Assembly (NCBI GenBank): GCA_002352145.1
Contig: DEHX01000079.1
Coordinates: 8,720 to 41,908, forward strand
Length of the DNA: 33,189 nucleotides
From: Chitinophagaceae bacterium UBA2789
GTDB taxonomy: Bacteria > Bacteroidota > Bacteroidia > Chitinophagales > Chitinophagaceae
Direction: 5' to 3'
Below are positions 7,852 to 16,880 of the stretch, piece after piece. The first letter of the stretch is position 1. Every line of letters begins with the position of its first letter. Made by a program: the position numbers and the translations under genes. Below the pieces are notes generated by a model, which was given only the letters and a program-made list of their open reading frames with translations, was not told the DNA's origin and did not search any database.

Positions 7852-10800
7852 ATGAGATTCTATCCAATTCCCTTGATGGCTTTTGTGCTTTTGTTGTCTC
7901 TGTCTGTCTCGGCACAAGATGATTCCCGCTTCAGTTTGTTATTAAAAAGCGGAACGATTGTTCCTCCCAAAAATATTACGGTAGAAAATATTGATAATTA
8001 CAACAGGGTTGCCTCCCGGACGAATGGAAAGGCTTTGGCTGTTATACAGTTCGAGCAGATCCCCTCACCATCGGAGAGGCTGCAACTGAAACAATCTGGT
8101 ATAGAGTTGCTGGATTATGTTCCAAATAATGCTTATACAGCAACGATAACTGGTTCGCTGGACCTGTTTCATCTACTAGATTTCAAGGTAAGGTCTGTTG
8201 TAGAACTGACACCGGTACAGAAAATGCAACCAGAGCTGGCTGCAGGAATATTCCCTGGTCATGCAGTAAAAGTTGCAGGAACTGTAGATGTTTGGATAAG
8301 TTTTCCTTCCAGTTATGCTTTTGAAGAGGTGAGAGAACAGTTCAACAAAAAAAACATTGATGTTATCGGCAGCCGGCTAAAAGAGTACAGAATACTGGAA
8401 TTAAGGATTGCATCCGGAAGGCTGACAGAACTTGCTTCTTTTCCATTTGTAGAATATGTGCAGGTAGCTCCGGGAGAAGATAAACCCTTGAGTGACCTTT
8501 GGACTAATTGGGGCATAGATGGTATAAGAGCTAAATTTCTAAATGCTCCTTTGAGTGTTGGCGGAGAAAACCTTAAAGGTAACGGAGTGACAGTAGGTGT
8601 AGGCGATGATGCAGATTTTCAGCAGCACATAGATTTTACAGACCGTTTGATTAGCAGGGCAGCAGCACCATATAATTTTCATGGAACTCATGTAGGTGGT
8701 ATAGTAGGAGGAGCCGGTATACGCAAAGAATTAAGAGCAGGTTTTGCACCAAAGTCAACTATCATTTCGCAAGTTTTCTCCAATGTGTTTACAAACGCAG
8801 CTGCTTATACAGCGGATCATGATATGGTGATCACCAATAATTCTTATGGCAATATTCTCAATGATTGTAACACTTTTGGTTTTTATGATTTGTATTCTCG
8901 AACTCTCGATCAGCAAGCTTTTGCCTACCCAAGTTTGCAAAATGTATTTGCTGCCGGTAATAGCGGCGAATATAAATGTGCTCCTTTTCCTGATAGTTTT
9001 AGAACAATAATTGGTGGATACCAGTCGGCAAAAAATGTCATAACTGTAGGGAACTTTACACCGATTGGTTATCTGTACCAGCAGTCAAGCAAGGGACCTG
9101 TTCGTGACGGACGAATTAAACCGGAAATTGTTACTATTGGTTCTTTTATAACATCTACTGCTCCGCCTCCATTTAATTATTATTGGGAAAATACCGGAAC
9201 CAGCATGGCTTCACCTGCTATGTCAGGGGGGTTGGCTTTGCTATATGAAAAGTACAAACTGTTGCATGGTGTTAATCCCAAGAACGGTTTGATGAAAGCG
9301 CTGGTGTGCAACAGTGGTGATGATTATGGTAACCCGGGTCCCGATTATTCTCACGGCTTTGGGCTTGCTAATTTCCAAAGAGCATTGGATATGTTGAAGA
9401 ATAACCGGTACCAAAGTAATAGCATAACTCCCGGACCGCCACAAACTATCAATATAAATGCTCCTTCTGGTTTGGCCGAAATAAAAGTTATGTTGTACTG
9501 GAATGACCCTGCTGCAGCTGCAGTAGCTTCCCAAACGTTAGTAAACAATCTTGATCTGGAAGTTGTTGACCCTTCATCCAATATCATTTTACCATTGATA
9601 CTTGATACGGCTTATGTAAATATTAAGAACAACGCTGTGCAGGGAGTTGATAACATTAACAACATAGAACAGGTTGTAATAAAAAACCCGGCTCCCGGTA
9701 ATTATATAATTCGTGTTAAACCTACTAATATTACCCAAAACCCCTCCCAAGAGTATTTTGTAGTGTATGATTTTGTACCAGTTGAAACAAAGATTACGAC
9801 ACCTGTTGGAGGGGAAACATTTATTCATGGTGAGAATGTAGTGGTGAGATGGGATTCTTATGGAGACCCGCAAAACCAGTTTACATTGGAGTTTTCCTCA
9901 GATGATGGAGCCACCTGGAGTACTTTAAAAAATAATATTGCTTCTAATCGACGTGATTATTTTTATACCGCTCCTGCTCCAAATGAATGGTTTGTAGTAC
10001 CACAGGTTACAACAGACAAAGCTAGAATGCGGATAACCCGTAATAGCACCACTATTACCCATACTACTTTACCATTTGTAATTCATGATACTATAGCAGC
10101 CACACTTTCTGCTGTACAGTGCGAAGGTTATTTTTCCATTGACTGGAACAGCATACCCGGGGCAACAGGTTATGAAATTTTCCGGTTGCTTGGTGATGAA
10201 ATGGTACCAGTGGCTACTGTTTCAGCAGCTACATTAACCTATACATTCAGTGGCTTAAGTAAAGATTCGGTTTATTGGGCCAGTGTTCGTCCCATTATTG
10301 GAAGCACTCCGGGAAGAAGAGCCATCGCTGTTTCTCGTAAGCCTGATAATGGTAACTGTTCTGGTAGTATTTCCGATAATGATATTAAGATTGATAGTAT
10401 TCTTTCCCCTAATCGATCGGGCAGGTTGCTTACTTCAACTGCACTTGGCAACAGTGTACCTGTTACTATCAGGATCAAAAATTTGGATGATCAGTCAACC
10501 AGTGGAAATATTGATGTAAGCTATTCACTTAACGGCGGTCCTGTTGTAACAGAAACAATCAATAATCCTGCAATAGCTCCTGGATCAACTTTAACACACA
10601 GCTTTAGCGCTATTAATAATATTGATTTATCAGCTGCTAATACTTATATTTTGGAAGTAACAGTAGCACCTCAGACACCCGACCCGGTAACTGCAAATAA
10701 TTCTCAGATTTTCATATGTAAGCAACTGCCTAATCCATCCATCACAGGTGCAACACCTGCTGTTCCATTCATTGACAATTTTGATGCTGTATCCGTTCAG

Positions 10801-13320
10801 TCATATACATCAAGGCAAACAGGGTTACTGGGACTTGACCGATATGATTTTGTTAACAGCAATGAAAACGGAAGAATCAGAACGTTTATTAATTCAGGAA
10901 TTGCTTACTCCGGTAACAGGTCATTGACCCTCGATTCAAAAATGTATAATTCCGGAACGGTTGATTCATTGACCGGCACTTTTAACCTCGCAAGCTACAT
11001 TGCAGCTTCAAATGACTTAAGGCTTGACTTCCGGTATAAAAACCATGGACAGGTATCTAATGCTGCCAATAAAGTTTGGATAAGGGGTAATGATCAGCAA
11101 AACTGGATTGAAGTTTTTGACCTGGCAGCCAACCAGAATCCTGTTGACGGTACGTATAAGCTCAGTTCCAGTATTGAGCTAAGTGATTTTTTACAGAATA
11201 ACTCACAAAACTACAGTTCGAGTTTCCAGGTACGATGGGGACAATATGGACAACACATGGCGGCGGATAATGACGGTGGCGCCGGTTATACTTTTGATGA
11301 CATCAGGATTTATGAAGTAACAGATGATGTTCAGCTGATCAGTATTGATACACCCATTGTTAATAGTTGTGGGTTATCCATGGCTACACCTGTTAGAATA
11401 AAAGTTCGTAATACCTCAAATTCCACACTTAATAATGTCCCCGTACGTTTCAGGATAAATGGCGGTAGCTGGACTACTGAACAAATAGCTTCAATTGCTG
11501 CCAATACTACTGTTACTTATACTTTTGTTAGCTCTGCTAATTTAGCGGTAGCAGGTACTTACCTTGTCGAAGCAGAAGTTGATTACCTTACAGATGATTA
11601 TTTTCCAAATGACACTTTAAGCCGTGTAGTTATTAATTCCCCTGTCATTACAGTTACCAATTCAAGTCCTTACCTGCAAAATTTTGAAGCAGATAATGGG
11701 TCTTGGTATAGTAGTGGAAGAAATGCAACATGGGAATATGGTACCCCGGCATCCTATAAAATCACAAGGGCTGCAAGCGGAAGCAAAGCCTGGAAAACAA
11801 GAATGGCAGGCAATTATAATGATTATGAACAGTCTTACTTGTATTCGCCCTGTTTTGATATTTCTACGCTTACATCTCCCGCATTGAGTTTTAGTGTTGC
11901 AATAGATATAGAGGATTGCGGAGCAGGTCTTTGTGATGGAGCCTATGTTGAATATTCTACTGATGGTATTGCATGGGATACACTAGGTGCTTACAACCAG
12001 GGTACAAACTGGTACAATAAGGATTTTGCCAGCGGAGTTGAACTTTGGAGCATAAAAGATTACCATCGCTGGCATGTCGCAACAATTCCATTATCAGTGA
12101 TACCTGTACCACAGGCACAACTTACCCAATTAAGATTCCGGTTCGTATTTTCTTCTGACGCTTCAGTTAACAAAGAAGGTATAGCCATAGATGATATTCA
12201 TATATACAGCAATTCTTTTGGTATTTATGAAGGATTAACTATGAGTTCACCTGTAACACAAACCGTTAATGGTGATAATAGCTGGGTTAATTTTTTGGAA
12301 AGCGGAAAATTGATCGCTTCGGTTAAATCACCTGTTACAACAATAGGTAGCACTGATGCACAGGCTTATATTAACACTGGCCCGGTACGTATAGCCAGTA
12401 ACCAGTTTTACCACGACAGAAATATCACGATAAAGCCTGCTGTTACAACATTAGCTGATTCGGCGACAATTCGATTTTATTTTTTAGATACTGAGATGGA
12501 AAGGCTTATCAATGCAACCGGATGTGGATTCTGCAGCAAGCCAGCCATGGCGTATGAACTGGGAGTAACAAAATACACCAACGCCAATAAAGTAGTGGAA
12601 AACGGAATCCTTGCTGATAATCCGGGTGGTATTTATCATTTTATCATTCCGGCAAAAACCACCATCGTTCCTTTTGACAAAGGCTATTATGCTGAATTTA
12701 AGGCCAATGATTTTTCCGAATTCTGGCTGAATAATGGCGGTATCAATGGCACTACCTCTTTACCGTTGAAACTGCTAAGCTTCACAGCCCGCAAACTGAA
12801 TGAAAGGGAAGTGCTTGCTGAATGGGTAACTACAGATGAAGTGAATGTTGACCGTTTCGAACTGGAAGTTGCCAGGGGAAATGCTGATTATCAATCGAAC
12901 CAGTTTACAAAAATTGGTCAACTGCCGGCCCGTAATATTCAAGCAGGTAATCAGTATTATAATTTTATTGACCAGGAGCCCGGAAAGAATGGTACCCGGT
13001 ACTATCGGCTTAAGATGATTGATCAGGATGGTTCATTCAAATATTCACCTATTCGTCCCGTAGTATTTTCAGAAGATATGCCATGGTCGGTTTATCCTAA
13101 TCCTTCCACAGGATTATTTTACCTGAACTTTCAACTGGCCGAGGGGGAGATGCTTACCTTAAAAGTATATGATGCCAGCGGCAGAACCATTCAGCAGCAG
13201 ATGGTAAATGGTACAGGGTTTCTGCAAAAAATTTCTATTGATTTAAAAGCAAACGGCTTGTATATGCTGGAAGCTGCAGGCGGAAATAAAAAGCAGTTTT
13301 TTAAGCTATTAAAACAATAA
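7852..13320 (+). CDS. Giant secreted subtilisin-like (S8) protease with T9SS sorting domain
   Basis: The 1822-residue product has a signal peptide cleaved near SVSA-QDD (residue 21/22). A propeptide-like region to about 230 precedes a subtilase domain with catalytic D252 (GDDADFQQH), H277 (NFHGTHVGG), oxyanion N370 (AAGNSG) and S451 (TGTSMASPA). Downstream are beta-sandwich modules: Ig-like from about 644, fibronectin III-like at 756-835, two CARDB-like segments (843-955, 1158-1262), and two jelly-roll or cleaved-adhesin-like segments (from about 973 and 1271). The segment LPLKLLSFTARKLNEREVL near 1638 is common just before T9SS tails. The C-terminal sorting domain (1745-1822) has YPNPSTGLFYL and YDASGRTI and ends in FFKLLKQ. 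I infer T9SS export across the outer membrane with surface attachment or release. All catalytic residues are present; the substrate is unknown. PorX, a T9SS regulator, is encoded in the same window. Confidence 0.92.
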   Translation: MRFYPIPLMAFVLLLSLSVSAQDDSRFSLLLKSGTIVPPKNITVENIDNYNRVASRTNGKALAVIQFEQIPSPSERLQLKQSGIELLDYVPNNAYTATITGSLDLFHLLDFKVRSVVELTPVQKMQPELAAGIFPGHAVKVAGTVDVWISFPSSYAFEEVREQFNKKNIDVIGSRLKEYRILELRIASGRLTELASFPFVEYVQVAPGEDKPLSDLWTNWGIDGIRAKFLNAPLSVGGENLKGNGVTVGVGDDADFQQHIDFTDRLISRAAAPYNFHGTHVGGIVGGAGIRKELRAGFAPKSTIISQVFSNVFTNAAAYTADHDMVITNNSYGNILNDCNTFGFYDLYSRTLDQQAFAYPSLQNVFAAGNSGEYKCAPFPDSFRTIIGGYQSAKNVITVGNFTPIGYLYQQSSKGPVRDGRIKPEIVTIGSFITSTAPPPFNYYWENTGTSMASPAMSGGLALLYEKYKLLHGVNPKNGLMKALVCNSGDDYGNPGPDYSHGFGLANFQRALDMLKNNRYQSNSITPGPPQTININAPSGLAEIKVMLYWNDPAAAAVASQTLVNNLDLEVVDPSSNIILPLILDTAYVNIKNNAVQGVDNINNIEQVVIKNPAPGNYIIRVKPTNITQNPSQEYFVVYDFVPVETKITTPVGGETFIHGENVVVRWDSYGDPQNQFTLEFSSDDGATWSTLKNNIASNRRDYFYTAPAPNEWFVVPQVTTDKARMRITRNSTTITHTTLPFVIHDTIAATLSAVQCEGYFSIDWNSIPGATGYEIFRLLGDEMVPVATVSAATLTYTFSGLSKDSVYWASVRPIIGSTPGRRAIAVSRKPDNGNCSGSISDNDIKIDSILSPNRSGRLLTSTALGNSVPVTIRIKNLDDQSTSGNIDVSYSLNGGPVVTETINNPAIAPGSTLTHSFSAINNIDLSAANTYILEVTVAPQTPDPVTANNSQIFICKQLPNPSITGATPAVPFIDNFDAVSVQSYTSRQTGLLGLDRYDFVNSNENGRIRTFINSGIAYSGNRSLTLDSKMYNSGTVDSLTGTFNLASYIAASNDLRLDFRYKNHGQVSNAANKVWIRGNDQQNWIEVFDLAANQNPVDGTYKLSSSIELSDFLQNNSQNYSSSFQVRWGQYGQHMAADNDGGAGYTFDDIRIYEVTDDVQLISIDTPIVNSCGLSMATPVRIKVRNTSNSTLNNVPVRFRINGGSWTTEQIASIAANTTVTYTFVSSANLAVAGTYLVEAEVDYLTDDYFPNDTLSRVVINSPVITVTNSSPYLQNFEADNGSWYSSGRNATWEYGTPASYKITRAASGSKAWKTRMAGNYNDYEQSYLYSPCFDISTLTSPALSFSVAIDIEDCGAGLCDGAYVEYSTDGIAWDTLGAYNQGTNWYNKDFASGVELWSIKDYHRWHVATIPLSVIPVPQAQLTQLRFRFVFSSDASVNKEGIAIDDIHIYSNSFGIYEGLTMSSPVTQTVNGDNSWVNFLESGKLIASVKSPVTTIGSTDAQAYINTGPVRIASNQFYHDRNITIKPAVTTLADSATIRFYFLDTEMERLINATGCGFCSKPAMAYELGVTKYTNANKVVENGILADNPGGIYHFIIPAKTTIVPFDKGYYAEFKANDFSEFWLNNGGINGTTSLPLKLLSFTARKLNEREVLAEWVTTDEVNVDRFELEVARGNADYQSNQFTKIGQLPARNIQAGNQYYNFIDQEPGKNGTRYYRLKMIDQDGSFKYSPIRPVVFSEDMPWSVYPNPSTGLFYLNFQLAEGEMLTLKVYDASGRTIQQQMVNGTGFLQKISIDLKANGLYMLEAAGGNKKQFFKLLKQ

Positions 13321-13350
13321 AAAAGTGTCCCGGTTAACCGGGACACTTTT
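13321..13350. terminator. Perfect palindromic bidirectional terminator
   Basis: Two perfectly complementary 15-base arms meet without a spacer (AAAAGTGTCCCGGTT and its complement), directly after the protease stop codon. The outer A and T runs supply a U tract in either direction (the plus side continues TTTTTTT). It lies between convergent genes and probably ends transcription from both. Confidence 0.85.
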
Positions 13351-13373
13351 TTTATGCTACAATCATTTTTTGA

Positions 13374-13577
13374 TTACCAGCCTTGTTTTGCAACGCCGGC
13401 TTTAATAGCGGCCATTGCCTTTTCTTCGCCCATTAGGGTAGTGAGTTTGTTTCCTTTTCCGTCATGTCCCTGGGCCATGTAGGCGCCTTTGGCCGTCTTG
13501 GTAATAACAGCATCCAGCATTTCTACTCCTTTCTCTTTGGTCTTAACGTTGTAAGCGGTGATTTTTACGTCTGACAT
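13374..13577 (-). CDS. Small conserved-looking protein of unknown function
   Basis: I do not recognise a named family. The product is 67 residues from the ATG at 13577, or 69 from a second ATG two codons upstream at 13583. It is rich in Lys, Ala and Gly, lacks a signal peptide, cysteine or membrane segment, and is probably cytoplasmic. The visible pattern suggests two or three short beta strands (VKITAYNV, DAVITKTAKGAYMAQGHD, KLTTLM) followed by an amphipathic helix (EEKAMAAIKAGVAKQGW). It is credible as a gene because it has a perfect -7 box just upstream, a terminator just downstream, and sequence with clear protein-like texture. It is monocistronic and convergent with the protease gene. 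The function cannot be inferred from context. Confidence 0.75.
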   Translation of the reverse strand: MSDVKITAYNVKTKEKGVEMLDAVITKTAKGAYMAQGHDGKGNKLTTLMGEEKAMAAIKAGVAKQGW

Positions 13578-13602
13578 GGTCATTAGTTTTTGCGTTAGTA
13601 AT

Positions 13603-13625
13603 CCTCAAAAATACCGGTTTTGAGG
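13603..13625 (-). promoter_or_regulatory. -7 promoter box with overlapping inverted repeat
   Basis: On the minus strand TATTTTTG (plus 13606-13613) matches TAnnTTTG exactly, about 20 bases ahead of the small-protein start codon. It is embedded in an inverted repeat with eight-base arms CCTCAAAA and TTTTGAGG separated by seven bases. A regulator bound there would block the promoter; that role is inference. Confidence 0.45.
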
Positions 13626-13783
13626 TGGAGAGGCACCGAAAAGTTGTTAACGGCAATGAAAAAAACAGAACATTATTGAAATAAACAGTTTGTTATCAGC
13701 AAATTATACTTTCTGTATTTATAACAACCATGAATGTCTTTTCAAGAATCTACTACAGAACAAATCTATTGAAACATACAATT

Positions 13784-14953
13784 TTAAAAGCTCCATTTTG
13801 TTCGTAGAAAAATTGTATTGCCAAGGGTCTTATATTGCTGGCCAGTATGGGCAAAGAAGGACTGGGCAATGAAATTAATATCCAGATTGGCAGCTGCGTT
13901 CCAGGAAAAGGAAGGGAAGATGATCAATGTATTTTTTTCAGGCGAATAGATTATCGAAGTGTTCATTGATAAAACAGGTGAAAATGATTTCATAATGCCG
14001 CTATAAAAGGCATAACGGTAAGGGAATAATTGTTTAGCCGACAACTCGTTTACGAAAATATTTCCACCAAATGCCTGTATACCCTGTGGGTTACTGTTGA
14101 ATAAGACTGCGAGAGAGACATACCACTCTTTTTCAAAAGTCTGATCGGCCATAAGGGATGCACTTATTGTACCATTGGTGTCTAGCCAATTTTTTCGGGG
14201 ATGGAAATAGCTTATTTCTCCCTTAAAGCCTGCTTTTTTAATATTACCTGCCCATCCGGAACCTAAGACCCAATCCTGCTGAAAAATTCCGGCCAGTAAC
14301 TGCCAGTCAGTATTTCTTTTATTGAATTTATACAGGAGAGCTGCGATTGTTTCATCCTTTTTTTTACCTGGTTTACAGGCCAGTTCAACAGTAAAATTCT
14401 TTGGGGAGTAATATTGTATCCGTATAGCATCATTACCGGGCCTTTCTTCATAATCAAAATCCAGAATATCATAAGCATTAAAGATGTCATTCGGATTCCA
14501 GGTATTATTAATACCCCAATTGATTCGTTGCCTGCCTAGTTTTACATCCCATTTTTCAGATTGATATTGTAGCAGGAGTCGATCAATTACCGTGTGCATC
14601 ACAAGGTTTCGTTTATCGATCCATATGTGTGACAGATCAACCAGGCCATTGTAGCGACTGATGAGTTTGCTGAAACTCTGAATTTGATTTACCTGGTCGC
14701 CCCAGAAAAGCCGGTTACGTATTTCGATCCTGGCAGATAGTTTAGGAGATGCATTGACTTTAAGGTTAATCCTGTTGTGCAAAATGTTGATGGAACTGAG
14801 GGAATCCAGGTTGTCTGAAAAACTCATTCCCTGCAAGTCTTTAATGTAGCCTTTTATTTCAACCTGTGGTACTTTATTTTCTTCTTCCTGTGCGGAGCTA
14901 ATCCCGGTAAAAGATAATGCAATGAAAAACCATATGGATTTAACTGGTTTCAT
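13784..14953 (-). CDS. Outer-membrane beta-barrel protein (porin-like), last gene of LolA/FtsX operon
   Basis: The 389-residue product begins with a signal peptide (MKPVKSIWFFIALSFTGISSA, cleavage before QEEE) and ends in a terminal Phe (LRTKWSF), the usual mark of an outer-membrane barrel. Alternating hydrophobic strands fill the sequence. The segment LGRQRINWGINNTWNPNDIF near residues 138-157, followed by ERPGNDAIRIQYYSP, resembles the GRQ..NWG and PG-containing region of DUF1302-type barrels, a distant likeness judged by eye. Its start overlaps the end of the ATPase gene by 14 bases, so it is translated from the same message. The context suggests an outer-membrane acceptor or exit point for whatever the ABC transporter and the LolA-like carrier handle. 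A passive porin sharing the operon is the alternative. Confidence 0.8.
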   Translation of the reverse strand: MKPVKSIWFFIALSFTGISSAQEEENKVPQVEIKGYIKDLQGMSFSDNLDSLSSINILHNRINLKVNASPKLSARIEIRNRLFWGDQVNQIQSFSKLISRYNGLVDLSHIWIDKRNLVMHTVIDRLLLQYQSEKWDVKLGRQRINWGINNTWNPNDIFNAYDILDFDYEERPGNDAIRIQYYSPKNFTVELACKPGKKKDETIAALLYKFNKRNTDWQLLAGIFQQDWVLGSGWAGNIKKAGFKGEISYFHPRKNWLDTNGTISASLMADQTFEKEWYVSLAVLFNSNPQGIQAFGGNIFVNELSAKQLFPYRYAFYSGIMKSFSPVLSMNTSIIYSPEKNTLIIFPSFSWNAAANLDINFIAQSFFAHTGQQYKTLGNTIFLRTKWSF

Positions 14954-15668
14954 AATGTGTATGTTCGGTAGAAGCCGGTGCTGTATCTGCTACAATTTTT
15001 CCGTCTTCAAGGGTGATAACTCTGCGAGCCCTGTCAATAACTCGCTGGTCATGAGTGGAGAAGATGAAAGTCATATTTTCTTCTTTGTTTAATTTGGCCA
15101 TAATATCCAGAAGATTACCCGCAGATACTGAATCGAGGTTGGCAGTGGGCTCATCTGCCAGGATGAATTGTGGTTTAGGAGCCAATGCTCTTGCCACAGC
15201 TATCCGTTGTTGCTGACCTCCGGAAAGTTCAGAGGGTCTTTTACCTGCTTTTTCGCTCAGCCCTACCTGCTGCAGAAGTTCATTCACTCTTTTTTTTATT
15301 TCACTTGTGGGTCTCTTTTGCAATAGCATGATGAATTCAACATTTTCTCTTGCAGTGAGCACCGGCACCAGGTTGTACGATTGAAATACAAAACCGATAT
15401 TATTCAGGCGGAAATCAATGAGTTTATTGCCTTTTAGTTTTGTAATATTTGTACCGTTAATTTCTACAAATCCTTCGGTGGGGCTATCAAGTCCTCCCAG
15501 CATATTAAGAAGAGTGGTTTTGCCCGAACCAGATGGCCCTTTAATAGCAGTAAATTCTCCTCTTTCGATATGCAGGTGCACCCGGTTGAGTGCATAAATG
15601 GGGACCGTTTTCTCATCGTACACCCGTACGAGATTATGCGCATCTATGACGGTGTTATTATTTTTCAT
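14940..15668 (-). CDS. LolD/MacB-type ABC transporter ATPase
   Basis: Cytoplasmic ATPase of the LolD/MacB/FtsE family, 242 residues, of typical stand-alone length. It has Walker A GPSGSGKTT (44-52), Q-loop FVFQSYNLVPVLTARENV (Q96), signature LSGGQQQR (148-155), Walker B ILADEPTANLDS (169-180) and switch His in STHDQR (H196). The family powers mechanotransmission through FtsX-type permeases rather than classical transport through a channel. The ATG overlaps the stop codon of the upstream permease as ATGA, and the end overlaps the barrel gene. The short C-terminal tail TAPASTEHTHYETS is not conserved in the family as I know it. Confidence 0.93.
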   Translation of the reverse strand: MKNNNTVIDAHNLVRVYDEKTVPIYALNRVHLHIERGEFTAIKGPSGSGKTTLLNMLGGLDSPTEGFVEINGTNITKLKGNKLIDFRLNNIGFVFQSYNLVPVLTARENVEFIMLLQKRPTSEIKKRVNELLQQVGLSEKAGKRPSELSGGQQQRIAVARALAPKPQFILADEPTANLDSVSAGNLLDIMAKLNKEENMTFIFSTHDQRVIDRARRVITLEDGKIVADTAPASTEHTHYETS

Positions 15669-16876
15669 TTTCGCATGGCTACTGCCGGTTTTAAACGTAA
15701 TGCCCGCCAGGCGGGAAATAATGATGACAAGACAGCCGTGAGTATTACAAGGATCATGATGATGAGAAACTGACGCAAATTCAGTTCTGGGAAAATGACG
15801 TCATTGTAACCAAAGCTTGCATATACTTCTGAAAACTTTTTAAAACGTATGCCGGTTTGATGAGTAATGCCAATTGCTGCTAAGGCAATGCCAATTCCAA
15901 ACGGACAACCTGCCAACACTAGTAATACGGTTTCCCACAACACCATTTGAAAAATTCTTAGCCGGTTCATACCGAGAGCCAGTAGCATGCCTATTTCCCT
16001 TGTACGTTCAAGTATAGCCATGAGCATGGTATTAATGATACCAAATGCCAGTGCAAGGAGAATAATACCCATAAAGATGAGTACCATCTGTTCGCCTACA
16101 GAAACTGTTAGTGCAATTTCAGGGGCCAGTTCCTGCCAGTTCAGGATTTCATATTCTGGGAATAGGCTTTTTAACTTCGTTTGTACGACTTTTAAAGAAG
16201 AGCCTGAATGGAGCAAAATCGCTATTTCATTGTATTGATGATGAAGTCCGGCCAGGGAATCAATATCAGAAATGTTTACAAAAACGTTATTCTCGTCAAA
16301 AGGAGTGTTGCTGGTTTTAAAAACACCAGTAATGCGGTAAGCCATAGCCATCATATTGCCGCTTGAGTCCTGGAAGGTCAGAATGGTTTTTTTGCCAATG
16401 CCCAGTTTGAGTTTTTTAATTAGCTTTTCACTGATCAGAATACTATTTTCTTTTTGCGGGTTGAAATAAGATCCGGCTCTGACTTTTTGCTGAAGGCCGG
16501 TAATAGCATTCTCTTTTTCCGGTTGCACCGCATTGATGGTGATGCCACTGCTGCCCGAAGGCGAAGCGATCATTCCCGGGATGATGATACGGCCAGCGGC
16601 CTGCTTTACTTCAACCTGTGATTGTATTTGTTTTTGACTAGCAGGCCCGTTCACCAGGTAATATTTGATGTCATAATCTTTTCGGAAATCGGGGTGGTGC
16701 ACTTGAAGATGTGATGTTTCGTTTTGAATAGCCAGGCGAACCCGTTGTTCAATCATGCCGGAATAAAATGCCATCAGGAAAATACCAGCAGCAAGTCCCA
16801 GGGTAACTGCACCGATGATGATACCGCTTCTTTTTTTATTTCTTCCTATGTTCCGCCAGGCGATCCTTAGTAACAT
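15665..16876 (-). CDS. FtsX/LolCE-type ABC transporter permease, second copy
   Basis: Inner-membrane permease of 403 residues. It has one N-terminal helix (about 17-40, after the basic start MLLRIAWRNIGRNKKR), a large periplasmic MacB-like domain (about 45-260) and three C-terminal helices. The FtsX hallmark ILERTREIGMLLALGMNRLR follows the second helix, near residue 290, and the end LKPAVAMRK is typical. It differs clearly from the partner permease encoded just upstream, so the pair probably forms a heterodimer like LolC-LolE. It starts four bases after its neighbour's stop codon and its TGA overlaps the ATPase ATG. The family extrudes lipoproteins, lipids or peptides from the outer leaflet of the inner membrane; the substrate here is unknown. 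Confidence 0.92.
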   Translation of the reverse strand: MLLRIAWRNIGRNKKRSGIIIGAVTLGLAAGIFLMAFYSGMIEQRVRLAIQNETSHLQVHHPDFRKDYDIKYYLVNGPASQKQIQSQVEVKQAAGRIIIPGMIASPSGSSGITINAVQPEKENAITGLQQKVRAGSYFNPQKENSILISEKLIKKLKLGIGKKTILTFQDSSGNMMAMAYRITGVFKTSNTPFDENNVFVNISDIDSLAGLHHQYNEIAILLHSGSSLKVVQTKLKSLFPEYEILNWQELAPEIALTVSVGEQMVLIFMGIILLALAFGIINTMLMAILERTREIGMLLALGMNRLRIFQMVLWETVLLVLAGCPFGIGIALAAIGITHQTGIRFKKFSEVYASFGYNDVIFPELNLRQFLIIMILVILTAVLSSLFPAWRALRLKPAVAMRK

Positions 16877-16880
16877 GTTA

